Shown piece after piece: positions 35,672-45,981 of a DNA stretch of 64,000 nucleotides. The stretch is from Strobilurus pachycystidiatus. Taxonomy: Eukaryota; Basidiomycota; Agaricomycetes; Agaricales; Physalacriaceae. The notes below the pieces were generated by a model, which worked only from the letters and a program-made list of their open reading frames with translations, was not told the DNA's origin and made no database searches. The DNA lies in contig JAHLMK010000018.1 in NCBI GenBank assembly GCA_019915135.1, forward strand, positions 620,001-684,000. Direction: 5' to 3'. Position 1 is the first letter of the stretch. Every line of letters starts with the position of its first letter. The position numbers and the translations under genes were made by a program.

Positions 35672-36187
35672 GGGTGCTAACTTGCCCCCCCGCACCACAG
35701 CGGCTGATGCCTTTTAAACTGGCGCAGATCATATTCTTGGATGGGGATGCGCTACTTGAGAGGTTGGCAAGGCCGCTTGAGGCTAACAAAGAAGTTCCGA
35801 ACGAGCTCTGAGAAACGTATCATGTAAACAGAGCATTATACTACAAGAACAGGGTATATCGGTACAATCGAAATCTAGGAGAGGACCCCTGAGCATATGA
35901 AGACAAGCTACATAAAATTCCGTACCAATCACGGCAGACGTCGTTTTTGAAGTTTTCTGTGGAATGCCAATGTCCCTGGTTCCACCTACGGGCAATCTGA
36001 ACGCGGGGTTCTACGCGAACGGGCGTGATGCATACCGTTATACCTGTTCGTGTTCTGCGCGGTGTTCCTATTTGACTGAGATAACCGGCATTGATACTTT
36101 GTTGCCATCGGGCTGGGGTCCATCTGTATATGTCGGAAGGGAATCTCTGCGATCAATCCTCTGTGCGCGCGTGAGACGATGCTAATC
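35672..36187. other. Intergenic region without recognised feature
   Basis: About 500 bp. No motif block, repeat or splice-supported frame was found. Confidence 0.35.
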
Positions 36188-36799
36188 TCAAATCGAAGTG
36201 TTCCATACCATTCTGCAGACCAAATGATCCTCCAGTATCTGACCACCCTCCTCCGTGTAGAAGAATGTGTCGCCAAGTCTGCCGACAGGTGGTAGCTGAA
36301 ACTCGCTCGAACTTGCTTTGTGTTCGAGAATGTGGAGTCGTGCGGTGCGATGTAAGACTGTCCTTCCCCGGGACGTCACGGACGGAGTGCGATCCTCTAT
36401 CATCATATCCTCTGCCTCTAGTCTGTGAAATATTCGCTCCAATAGCTAAAAGCCGCTATGAGTTGTCTTTCGTGTCATTGATAGACTGACACGCACCATA
36501 ACACCAGCGGATCGCCATATCATCAAAGAGGACACTGTAGTCTCGTCAAGTCGAGGGTCCGACAGACAGAACGTGTTTTGAAATGTCTTCCAAAGGTCGC
36601 TCAAAAAGTCGGTTACCTCCGAAACTCCTAGTTTCCGAGCAACGTTGTACCGGTGTTGATAATGCAGTGCCCAATCCAAGTGGTCCTTCCGAAACGTGCC
36701 GCTGGAAGACATATTCATCGACGGCAGTAACTCATTTGCTTGGGAGCTTGAAGACATCGGTGGAGTATGGTGATGGTTTGAGAGAGAGGTGGTTCGCAT
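36188..36799 (-). CDS. Hypothetical 186-residue protein
   Basis: Minus-strand exons 36799-36497 and 36445-36188, phase 0. The first exon is Ser/His-rich (SNHHHTPPMSSSSQANELLP), then helical (LDWALHYQHRYNVARKLGVS; TDFLSDLWKTFQNTFCLSD). The second exon has LLERIFHRLEAEDMMIEDRT and FQLPPVGRLGDTFFYTEEGG. Unrecognised. It may be the 3' part of a longer gene that includes the fragment at 37020-37608 on the same strand. Confidence 0.5.
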
Positions 36800-37019
36800 T
36801 ACATCATGCGCCAGTGAATTGACAGTCGTACTAACAGCACGTATCTACACGAACTATGTCTGACTCGAAGGAGGCAAAGCTTCATGCAACGTCACATGTA
36901 GAGGCAGAGAACACGAAGGGAGGGGCTTATCCGAGTTAAGGGGATAACGTTCGCTAGGACGATGTCAGTAAGAGGAAAGAAAGCAATATGGCGGAAAACA
37001 TACTGAAGAGCCCTCATCA

Positions 37020-37608
37020 CTGGATCGGTCAAGCAACGAATACGAGCGGCAGCCCACTTTAAGGCAGAGACGATATCCTGGCGTCATTAGTTGCCTAGCA
37101 TCCGACAAACAAAGATGAGATACCCAGCGACGAATGCGACTATGATACCAAAGGTTATCCGCTCGTACGCCTTCGCGGACGATCTCGGGGTACCGAATGA
37201 ACCAAGTGCGAAAAAAGGCCTTGATCCAGACTTTGATGGCTCGTGCATCGCTTTTTTTCCAAACGTGGAGAAAATTGAGCCCTACAGCAGCGATGGTGTG
37301 CAGTTCGTCGGTGGTGAAACCCTGGTCGCGTCATTCGAATGAGAATCAAACTATTGATGCGCATAAGCGAGAAGCTTACTGTCGGTGTTCTCAGAGGAAC
37401 AGAGTATATCTCGAACAGTGTTTTTGGCGCGTTTGGTGGGACCCGTAAAGAGTGAGGCCGGCAGGTCACAGTCAGAGGTTGTTGGTCTGGCATAACCAAG
37501 AAGGGGCAGTCCGGGATATGTGGTCATGTTGGCGAGACATCCATGCCGTTTTAGTAGAGCAGCCTTGCTCTTCTTCTCCGTTGTACACTCCGGAAGAGAC
37601 GACGGCAA
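37020..37608 (-). pseudogene. Gene fragment with the T/S-x-x-Q ... W-type module, junction out of phase
   Basis: Two coding-like segments lie on the minus strand. The upstream one (to 37380) contains RPTTSDCDLPASLFTGPTKR and ends at a good donor (GTAAGC). The downstream one starts after an acceptor at 37322 and, in one frame, reads GFTTDELHTIAAVGLNFLHV, then KVWIKAFFRTWFIRYPEIV, resembling the module in the genes at 11441 and 43454. The two segments do not join in phase: donor phase is 1 and acceptor phase is 0. The 5' end is also unclear; the first ATG in frame is at 37527. It is best treated as a damaged or mis-modelled gene. Confidence 0.45.
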
Positions 37609-37906
37609 CGCGCTGCGATGGATGTGCCTGACAGTGATAGGAAGAGAAGAGAAGAGGTGCGCATTGATGGACGACTACAAGTAGTGCGTATTTTCCCTAA
37701 ACCAACTTGGCCGTCACGGTGCCTGATTAGCGCATTTGGGCGGCGGAGGAATCCGTAAAATCTGCTATCGCGAGCTGATTGGAAGCGAAGATGAATCCAC
37801 GAAGCAATAAGGTGGTCGGAACGATGGGGTGGTGTGCTCGATGTCTCCTTATAGACCATACTATGGCAGTAGAGTTAGAAGGCGATGCCAATTTCGGGTA
37901 AAATCA

Positions 37907-39373
37907 GCAAGTCTCGTTAACACGCCACGTCAAGATGGCCTCACGAAGAGAATAAACTCGAGGGCGATATTGGGTACGCCTGGTCGTTGCGAGCTGATTG
38001 AAAGCGAAGGTAAATCCACGAAGCAATAAGGTGGTCGGATGCTCGTGTCGATGGAAGCGTATCTGCGGGTGAAATTATGCACTCGTTAACACGCCATGTG
38101 ACGTTCTGATCCTGCCTCGCTCTTGCTGCCACGAAGACGATAGACCAGATGCCGAGATTGTCTTGAAATTCTCAAGTAGTTGGTCTCCACCGTCTAGAGT
38201 GCAAGCAAAATTGAATTGACAGTAGGTTTAGCGGAGCGTATCTGCGGGTGAAATCATACACTCGTTAACACGCCATGTGACGTTCTGATCCTGCCTCGCT
38301 CTTGCTGCCACGAAGATGATACCGAGATTGTCTTGGACTTCTCAGGTAGTCATGGTGCCGGTCTCCGCCGTCTAGAGTGCAAAAAAATGAAATTGAGAGT
38401 AGATTCAGCAGACCATAGCTTCGGGTGGATTCATACGAACTCGTCAACACGTCGCAAATGTCGTTAACACACCACATGAAATCCCGATGACCATATCTTC
38501 GTGGATTCATACGAACTCGTCAACACGTCGCAGATGTCGTTAACACACCACATGAAATTCCGATCCTGCCTCGCTCTTGCTGGCACGAAGGACGTATCTG
38601 AAATCGGAAGTTTCTTGAGGTTCTCAGGGATTTACAGTGAAGTTAAAGGTTTCCCTCGTCTCGAGTGCAAGAAAAAGTTATCATGATTCCATGCTAACGA
38701 CGTACGATAGGCGCTATGGCCGTATAATTCGAACTGACCATCCACGCACGTTTTTAAGCCAGTAAGCGACGTTTCCTGATGTTCCATCCCCTCTGTGTCC
38801 TCCTTCGGTGCGAAGGCTAGGCGAACGAAGCGATTGATTGGTCGGATGTCGGTTCCTACAGGGGGTAGTCGTTGTCTTGTACCCGATACCATTGTATACA
38901 CAGATGGCAGGGTTTGCGGGAGTTCTAGAAAGACGTGGCGAGACGAGACGTGGCGGCAAATGCAGAAGAGGGAGGCTGACTGTACCCAGTACCATTGTAT
39001 ACACAGATGGCAGGGTTTCGCGTGGTGGGCAAAGGCAGAGGAGGGTGGCTGACGTTAGCAGAGCAGAGTATCTGATATTCTGCGATTACATCATTCCGAC
39101 TTCGCCTTTTCCCATCGTCGTCGTACCAGCCCAGCAGCCCAGCAGCCCCACCGCGTGTATACGCGTGAGCGCTGTCTCTCTTTGAAATTGTATCTGGCCT
39201 CCCAATCTCTCGCGCCGTCGACTTTCTCCACCGGCGATTTCGTTTTCGTCGCATTCTAGCCAGCCTGCCCTTGGTTCTCGTACGCTCGGATAGATTCGCA
39301 ATCACCTCGCACAGTCTCCTTCTGCTTTCAGACGTGACATTTTTATTGCGGCTAGCCCTGCGTGTACGTGTAC
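37907..39373. repeat. 1.47-kb direct duplication, copy 2
   Basis: Near-identical to 16931-18397. Copy 2 runs directly into the leader and first exon of the large gene at 39403-42327, with the shared sequence ending just before TACGTGCTGTCTCC. This copy is therefore probably the source or better-preserved location, and copy 1 carries an orphan leader. It contains the same set of GTTAACACGCC motifs. Confidence 0.9.
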
Positions 39374-39402
39374 GTGCTGTCTCCTTAAACACTTCCCGAT
39401 CG

Positions 39403-42327
39403 ATGGCCAATACTCATTGTGCAGCAAGACAGTCGAGTTATTCCGCAAATCTCACCGTGATGAGTCCTCTACATTTCGATCGTCAGGGGAGGTAAGTGTT
39501 CGTGTTTCGTTAGACTGTATAAGTACTCATTATTTTCTATGCGGCCAGAATTCCGCAAGTCATGCATCCTGTTGATGTTCACGAGGATCCCACCTGGAGC
39601 ATCATTCCGAACTCTGAGTGTAGGGTCATCGTCACGCGCAATCTGCATGTGTACTACTCGATGGGTTCCAATACTTTACCACCACTTCCAGATCACAATA
39701 TCATGCCCTTTGATCCCCTCCCCAAACCCGCTCCTGATCCAACGGCATATTTAGATCGCCACTGGGCAAGTGACCACACGCCGTGGCAAGCGTTCTTACC
39801 GCGCGACACAGACAGCGCCTGCCAATGTCAGCTTTTCCAATCACTGTCATTTACGCGGGAGTCGATCACATTGGTACCCGAGGGTCAAAAGGAGTGGCGA
39901 CTTGAACAATGTCACATAGATCAACTCCGAGAACTGGAGTGGATTTTATGCACGCTGCGACAAGCATTCCTCGACAAGATCAAATTCCTCAACGTTGGGT
40001 ACACATCCTTTCCAATCCAGCACTACAACTTGTACGGCCGCCCTCAGCGTACTCGTCTCCGTACAATTCACCAAGCTATACGCGCCCGCTCTGCCTTGCT
40101 TATGCTTGGCGCCGAAGTTTCATTCTTGTTCGCGTACGTACAGGCAACCTCTGGCTCCACTGCGTTGGACTGGCGTAATCTAATCGCCCCCCACGCGATA
40201 CCTCATCATTTGCTTGATTTCATCGAGTTGTCCTGGTTGTTCGACCATGGCCTTTCCTATCAAACTATGCTGTTACCCGAGGAATGGGTCGTCAACAGGA
40301 CAGAACGTATAGGAGCTCTCGTCCATATGAAGCATTGCAGTTGGGTTCCTTTGTTCTTTGTCTTCCATAATTTCCATGTTCCGTTGTGGTTGTATTTCGG
40401 TACTACCACCGACATCTTGAAGCACTCCGTGACTTGTCTGGATCGGGACGCAATCCGAGAAGCTTCCCGTTGGCCGATTGAATCCGTTCCTGCTCCCAAA
40501 TCCATCCCTACGAAGTGTCACAGGCCGGTGATACCACGTCCTCTCTTTCCTCAGCCCCATCCTTCTTCGGTGGAATCTTTCATTGATCCGAGTCCAACAT
40601 CTACTCCCAATCTTCTACCTGTTTATGAACCTGTTTTCCCAGGGGATCGCAAAACCTTCCAGCTCCTGGGCAAGTCGTGGCAGTCTTTCCTGGATCGACG
40701 TGATCAGCACATAGCTGAGCTCCGTCGTGAAGAGGGTGCTTCTGACAGGCAGGCTCGTGAGGAAAGGGAGGCACGAGTCATAGACCAAAACATGCCTTCA
40801 GGGTCTGTCGTATTCGTATGGGAGGAAGGTCCTCGAGGATATCTTGTTCGGAATCACGTTAGAAATTGTATGCTGAGCTCTTACTGGTACAGTTTCACTC
40901 CCTCCCAGCGACTGTATTGTTCGTGGACGGACGAGTGGGATCTAATTGACGAGCTCGGTGTTGATCAACCTGTTGAGTCCAATCTCGATGCCGATATAGA
41001 CGATATAGACGAACCCCTGCCCACTGACGGGCCTATCAACGAGTCTGATGTTGCTTTCACCGACAGTCTTGTCACCGACTCTGGTGTTGCGGAACCCGAA
41101 GAAGGCAAAGAAGGCGAGATTATCGAGACAATACAAACTCCTCCTACGTTGTATACCCCCCCTCCCCCTCGTATAACTGTCACCAGTATGAGTGCTGCGG
41201 ACGTTGCCCCTCTGACTGTGGCCTGCATTTCGCCTGCAGAGCTAATAACGTCACGGTTCGGGATTACGATACCACAGGCTGATCTGGTGGTTCCTTGCGA
41301 CGACAGTCGTTGGAAAGACGCTCTTCACTCGAGTGGCATGCACAAATGCGAGCAGACTCGTCTGCCCGTCAATCGGCTCGCATTTGTCCAAGCAATCGAA
41401 CTCCTTCGGAGTCTTGATGATCTCCCACCCCAGTTCCTAGCTCGCTTCAACAGCTGGAGTGACATGAGTGTCGACAATCCTCTCTCTATCTGCCTCAGGA
41501 CGCGTGCTTTCAATCTGCGAACGGGTGTTGTCGCAAATGCTGAAATGGTTTACGAAATCGTTCCGCTCTCGGAAAGCGCCACATGTCGGCTCTTCGTTTT
41601 CACAGCGACAGATTTCCTCCATTGCTTGCGAGCAGGCGCACACACTGTTGAGGACCTTATCGTGTATCTTGTCGGGCGCGGTATGCGCTATTGTCGCTGC
41701 TTCGTATGGCCCAAGGCCCATTCGTCCAACTCTATACCTCGTATCCCCCGCTACATCCCAATGCGACCTTACCGTTACACACCTGACTCGGCGGAGTTCT
41801 TCCGCTACTTTCGTCGATGCCGGGATCTGTTGTGCGACCCAAAGGTGGCCCGCGCGGCTCTCTCTCGTGGCGGCATTGTGTGGCGCATAACATTAGAGCA
41901 CGTACCGTCATCGTGGGCAAGCAGTGCTCCGAGTATGCGAACCATAGATGAGCATGGAAGGTTTCATTCGACGATTGACAGCGAATTCGCATTGGTAGAA
42001 GAACCACTGACGGACGAACATATCGACATAATCTGCGGGGTTTATCGCGTGGCGAGGTCTCCCATTGAGAAGAGCGTACAACAGACGGAAAATTTCTCGT
42101 GGTTTCCTCTACCCGACATGTGGCAGCACAGTGGGCTGGACTTGGGGGTATGGACACCAGACGCGGAATCATGGTTCAGAGATCGTGTTGCGGCCCACGC
42201 GAACGGTCCTGTTGCAATAAGGAATCAGACAGAATGGCGGCAGGCTCTGCGTGGCGTTCGGCATCTTGGGGAACTTCGGAGACGTGTAGAAGAATGTGCG
42301 AGCGAATGTATATCAAAGTTGAAGTAA
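39403..42327 (+). CDS. Large two-exon hypothetical protein (955 aa)
   Basis: Exons 39403-39491 and 39549-42327; the intron restores Arg. Order of features: N-terminal MANTHCAARQSSYSANLTVM; FRESITLVPEG-type text around residue 120; LRELEWILCTLRQAFLDKIK; an Arg-rich stretch with RPQRTRLRTIHQAIRARSAL followed by hydrophobic LLMLGAEVSFLFAYV; WRNLIAPHAIPHHLLDFIEL; CSWVPLFFVFHNFHVPLWLY; basic ELRREEGASDRQAREEREAR; an acidic linker near residue 500 (DADIDDIDEPLPTDGP); then Pro-rich YTPPPPRITV. The C-terminus has LGELRRRVEECASECISK. I do not recognise a domain, although the composition recalls expanded agaricomycete proteins of unknown function. Upstream in-frame Met codons (39271) lie in the leader repeat; 39403 is chosen because it follows the repeat boundary. 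A partial copy of its 3' end lies at 44055-44200. Confidence 0.75.
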
Positions 42328-42439
42328 CTCAGGCACGGTATCAATCTGGATGTAACTTATTTTCAGTCTGTTAAGGTCAAGATGGAATACATGCAGTGGA
42401 CAAGCTTAAATAAATAGATATAGATTATAACGTAGATCG

Positions 42440-43045
42440 AGGCGGAATGGAATTTGTATACAGCGTGTCAACGAGCTGCAATCTGTACACGGCGTGTTAA
42501 CGAAAATGTGTGGAGAATCAACGAGCTACATTCAGATTCCAACGCTGGAATGTATCTCACGAGTAAGTACACGCTCTCTTGAATCGTTGCTCAATTACGG
42601 GCTTACCTTTGACAGGAAACCCTCGAATTTGACATCCTCCAGAGAGGACATCTGGACGCCGCCTCCTTCGGTCTTCGAAGCGCTAGGTGTCGAAGTGTCT
42701 GTCCGCTGTCTGAGGCTAAGGTAGACCCCGATAGATTTAAACGTAGATCGAGGTAGAATGGAATTTGTACACGGCGTGTTAACGAGCTGCCATACTTACA
42801 CAGCGTGTTAACAGGCTTACCTTTGACAGGATACCTTCGACCTCCTTCGGTCTTTGACCGGCTAGGTGTCGAAGTGCTTGTCTGCTATTCGAGGCAAAGC
42901 AGCACCCCAGATAGATTTGAACGTAGATCGAGGGCGGAATGGAGTTTGTACACGGACGTGTTAACGAACCGTCATCTGTACACGGCGTGTTAACGAACCG
43001 TCATCTGTACACAACGTGTTAACGAGCCGCCATCTGTACACGGCG
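42440..43045 (-). repeat. GTTAAC motif arrays in reverse orientation, with repeated exon-like segments
   Basis: About nine copies of the reverse core lie here, for example ACACGGCGTGTTAACGAACC at 42978. They are spaced about 35 bp apart between 42955 and 43045 (CGTCATCTGTACACGGCGTG repeated). Between motif groups, a segment that would read PPPSVFEALGVE or PPSVFDRLGVE occurs at 42660 and 42840 and again at 43305. This suggests a gene 5' region was copied along with the motifs. Confidence 0.8.
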
Positions 43046-43453
43046 TGTTAACGAAGGTATGTAGTAGTAGTAGCAGAGATTAGCTCCGTTCAGATTCCAA
43101 CGCTGGAGTCTATCTCACGAGTCACGAGTAAGTACAGGCTCTCTTGAATCGTTGCTCAATCTTACCTTTGACAGGAAACCTTCGAGCTCGTCAAGCAGTT
43201 ATTTATCGAGGTGGGTGCTCATCGTTGCAGTCCGTGTCGCTGGCCAGTGTTGACGTCGTGTCAGTCGCTGTCTGGCGATATCCGCCAGAGAGGACATCTG
43301 GACGCCGCCTCCTTCGGTCTTCGAAGCGCTAGGTGTCGAAGCGCCTGTCTGCTGTCCGAGACACAGCAGGACCCCAGACTCCGATTACGTCCTGACCTGT
43401 CCAAGATAAAAGACGTAGCAGCGACTCGTAGGGACAACTCACTTCTTTACGCC

Positions 43454-44031
43454 ATGGCCTATTGTCTTTCTCAATACGTCCTTGACGCGACCAACAGCGA
43501 GAGCCTCGGTACTCCAGCCCCAGACATCGGAAAAGTGGAGCCAGCATCGTAAGTGGGATCGAGCGCGAATGTCGTGGTCTTCTTGCTACCAAACTAAAAC
43601 CGCATCAGCGACCAGATGGTACGGTTGAATCGTGGACAATACCAAGATATTCTTGACGAGGTGGACTCTCTCACGCGCGTCATCGCCAATGCACCGACTT
43701 GGAGTCGCGAAGACTATCTTTTGGCTTGGTTCAAGCACTGGTTTATGATGTATCCGCACGAGCGCGAACAGCGAGAAACCCGCTGCAAGGTAACCATCTC
43801 CCTTGCATTGCTCGCCAACTTCTCATCGTTCCGAAGGAAATCACCCTCGTTTTGACACGCTTGGTGCGTGAGACATGCGAAAGTCGCCACAAGGAGAAGA
43901 AAGTATGCCAGAAGTTGGGATTGGGATTCACGAGGGGTGCGGTTTCGATGTTGGAGCGGGTGGACATATTTGAGAAGTGGGTTAGAGAAGATTTCAAACA
44001 CCCGGATGGTTACCCGCTGTATCTCTGCTGA
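43454..44031 (+). CDS. Hypothetical protein with the T/S-x-x-Q ... W N-terminal module
   Basis: Predicted 156-residue protein from exons 43454-43548, 43609-43789 and 43837-44031, in phase. It has RLNRGQYQDILDEVDSLTRV, then YLLAWFKHWFMMYPHERE, resembling the modules at 11441 and 37321. It continues EITLVLTRLVRETCESRHKE and KKVCQKLGLGFTRGAVSMLE, ending DFKHPDGYPLYLC. A Met at 43454 is used, but the frame is open upstream to 43211. A 5' exon shared with the repeated PPPSVFEALGVE segment is possible. Function unknown. Confidence 0.6.
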
Positions 44032-44054
44032 ACAACCAGCGTAATTGTGTGTCA

Positions 44055-44200
44055 GTATATCATTAGAGCATGTACCGATAACGTGGGCAAGCAGTGTTCC
44101 AGCTATGCAAGCCATAGATGAGCATGGAGTTTCGAGGTCTTTGATTGAGAGGAGCGTACAACTAACAATTTTTTTTCATGATTTCTTCTACCCGACGTGG
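44055..44200 (+). pseudogene. Fragment of the 955-aa gene's 3' coding region
   Basis: The phrases ATTAGAGCATGTACCG, GTGGGCAAGCAGTG, CATAGATGAGCATGGA, GAGCGTACAAC and TTCTACCCGAC parallel 41890-42118 of the large gene. An internal segment of about 90 bp is missing, and substitutions have broken the frame. It is followed by one motif, CGGCGAGTTAACGAACC, at 44208. Confidence 0.75.
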
Positions 44201-44289
44201 TATGCGGCGAGTTAACGAACCAGTCAGAAATTCATTCACTCGGCACGGACCATTCCTGATCGCCATCATCTCCCTTTTCACCTTCACCC

Positions 44290-45600
44290 TCATGTTGTCC
44301 GCTGGAGTCTATCTCTTGAAGTCCGCGCTCCTTTGACTCGTCGTTTGATTGCAAGCTGGAGGTCACCTACAAAGCCATCGAGCTTGGGCTGGAGCCGGCC
44401 ATTGAGGTGAGAATTCTTCGTCATCCTGAGTTCTGTTCCTCACCCTTCCCAAGTCATTCCAAGTCATTCAAGCTATACCGAACGCCGTCATCCTCAACTC
44501 AAGCCGGCGGTCCCTGAGTCCCTCAGAGCAACGAACCATCGAGAAGGAGTAGGAGGAATATACGGACAAGACAGAGAAAGAGCAGATGACGCTGAGGGCA
44601 GAGGCTGAGAGGGAGAAGAAGACAAGGGAGGAGGCCGATAAAAGCTGGATCATCTCCAGACCGTCCTCGAGAAGATGGGGCAAGGCGAATTGCCTGTTCC
44701 TGGACGTATGCCGGGCACACCAACGCGAGGCGTTGACGAAAGAAGAGCGGGTACGCTGTTAAACTATGCATATTAGAAAAAGCAAGCTCACCATCTTTCT
44801 TTAGGCACGAATTCTCTCTCAACAGCGGAGCGAGTACGAACGCCTCCAGTTGGAGGCCACCCAACTAGCTTCCCAACTTGCACAGGCCACTCCGATCGTG
44901 ACACGCCGGCGACCTTGGCGGTCGAGAACGCTCAGAAGTTCTCTAAATCCCAGCGCGAAAACGAACTTCTTCAGGTGTTACTCGATGACCTTGGCCAGCA
45001 GGTGCGGAACCCCTCCGTGAGATTGGGCGTCGCCACAGCAGCGCCGCGAACATCCAGACCTATGTGAAGGAGCGGGACGCGCTGAAGAGCGTCATTGCGC
45101 GCTTGGAGGCAGGAAGTACGTCACATTTCGGCGTCAACGGTAACATACCTGGGTTGTCCACCGGCGTTTCGCAGGATGTGGCGGAGATCCAGACTCAGTT
45201 CGAGACGTACCGCTCTGAAATGGGTCTTGACTCCGTGCGATTACGCGAGGATCAATGGACACGCGTCGACATCGAGTGCAACCGTCTTTCCGCGGACTTT
45301 CTGCGGCCAATGTGCGCATCGAGCAGCTCAGGAACGAGTGCGCCATCCTTCGTGCGGAGAAGAAGATATGGGAGACGAGAACAAGACGCTCTCTTTGGAG
45401 CGTTCGCATCTGTCGGACATGATGACCAATATCCAGAAGATGAACAACGATAATCAGCGTTCCGGGGAGAACGACCGTTGGCGGTTTGAGAGTCAGTTAC
45501 AGCTTTTGGAAGGGCAAATGTGAGTTTGTTGATTGAAAACGCGTCTTCCGTATCTTATATGTTCTTTCAGTCAGGATGTGTGGCGTCGATACGTCGTTTC
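44290..45600 (+). pseudogene. Broken TPR/Mlp1-like nuclear pore basket coiled-coil gene
   Basis: The plus strand shows long coiled-coil text spread over three frames with in-frame stops. Examples are EQRTIEKE followed by TAG, then EQMTLRAEAEREKKTREEA; LDHLQTVLEKMGQGELP; ARILSQQRSEYERLQLEATQ; SQRENELLQVLLDDLGQQVR; LREDQWTRVDIECNRLSA; NVRIEQLRNECAILRAEK; and ENKTLSLERSHLSDMMTNIQ with NDNQRSGENDRWRFESQLQL. The last parts fit the fungal Mlp1/TPR pattern, where leucine-rich coiled coils line the nuclear pore basket. At least one stop and four frameshifts separate the pieces, and only part of a roughly 2000-residue protein is represented. Other long coiled-coil proteins cannot be excluded. Confidence 0.6.
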
Positions 45601-45879
45601 AGAAGCGGTAATTCACTATGCCTCCCGCCCTTGTCGTATCCTACTGACGTGGTTCAGTACAATTCGTTCTGGGTGGACGTCTCAGCAGAAGAGTAAGTCG
45701 ATCTCGCCTTGTTGTTTGTCGGCGCTGAGCACATGTGCAGTTCACGAATGTGTCATCGTAGATTCGGTATATCTTGCCAGCTTACTCAAATGGAGCCGGT
45801 CAGAAAGGAGACCATTTCACTCTCGAGATAGTCCAAGATCAACTCGTGGTTGCACAAATAAGAGTACAAGAGATTCCAA

Positions 45880-45945
45880 GATGGTAAGGTAAGGTGCAAG
45901 ATGGTAAGATACAAGTGCAAAATGGTAAGTATATGATATAGTACA
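45880..45945. repeat. Short AAGATGGTAAG tandem run
   Basis: Five irregular units of the type AAGATGGTAAG / GTGCAAAATGGTAAG in 66 bp. It lies in the region downstream of the broken TPR-like gene and 3' of the gene at 45982. Confidence 0.6.
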
Positions 45946-45981
45946 TGGTAACAACAGGGGATAGACGAGGGACGAGTGATT

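Noticed and set aside
37155..37499. 114-codon His/Arg-rich open frame on the minus strand
   Set aside because: An out-of-frame shadow of the more protein-like frame reading FTTDELHTIAAVGLNF in the same DNA.
39562..42327. Start of the large gene at the Met at 39562
   Set aside because: A good intron at 39492-39548 joins an upstream exon in phase and extends the protein to 39403, so 39562 is an internal Met.
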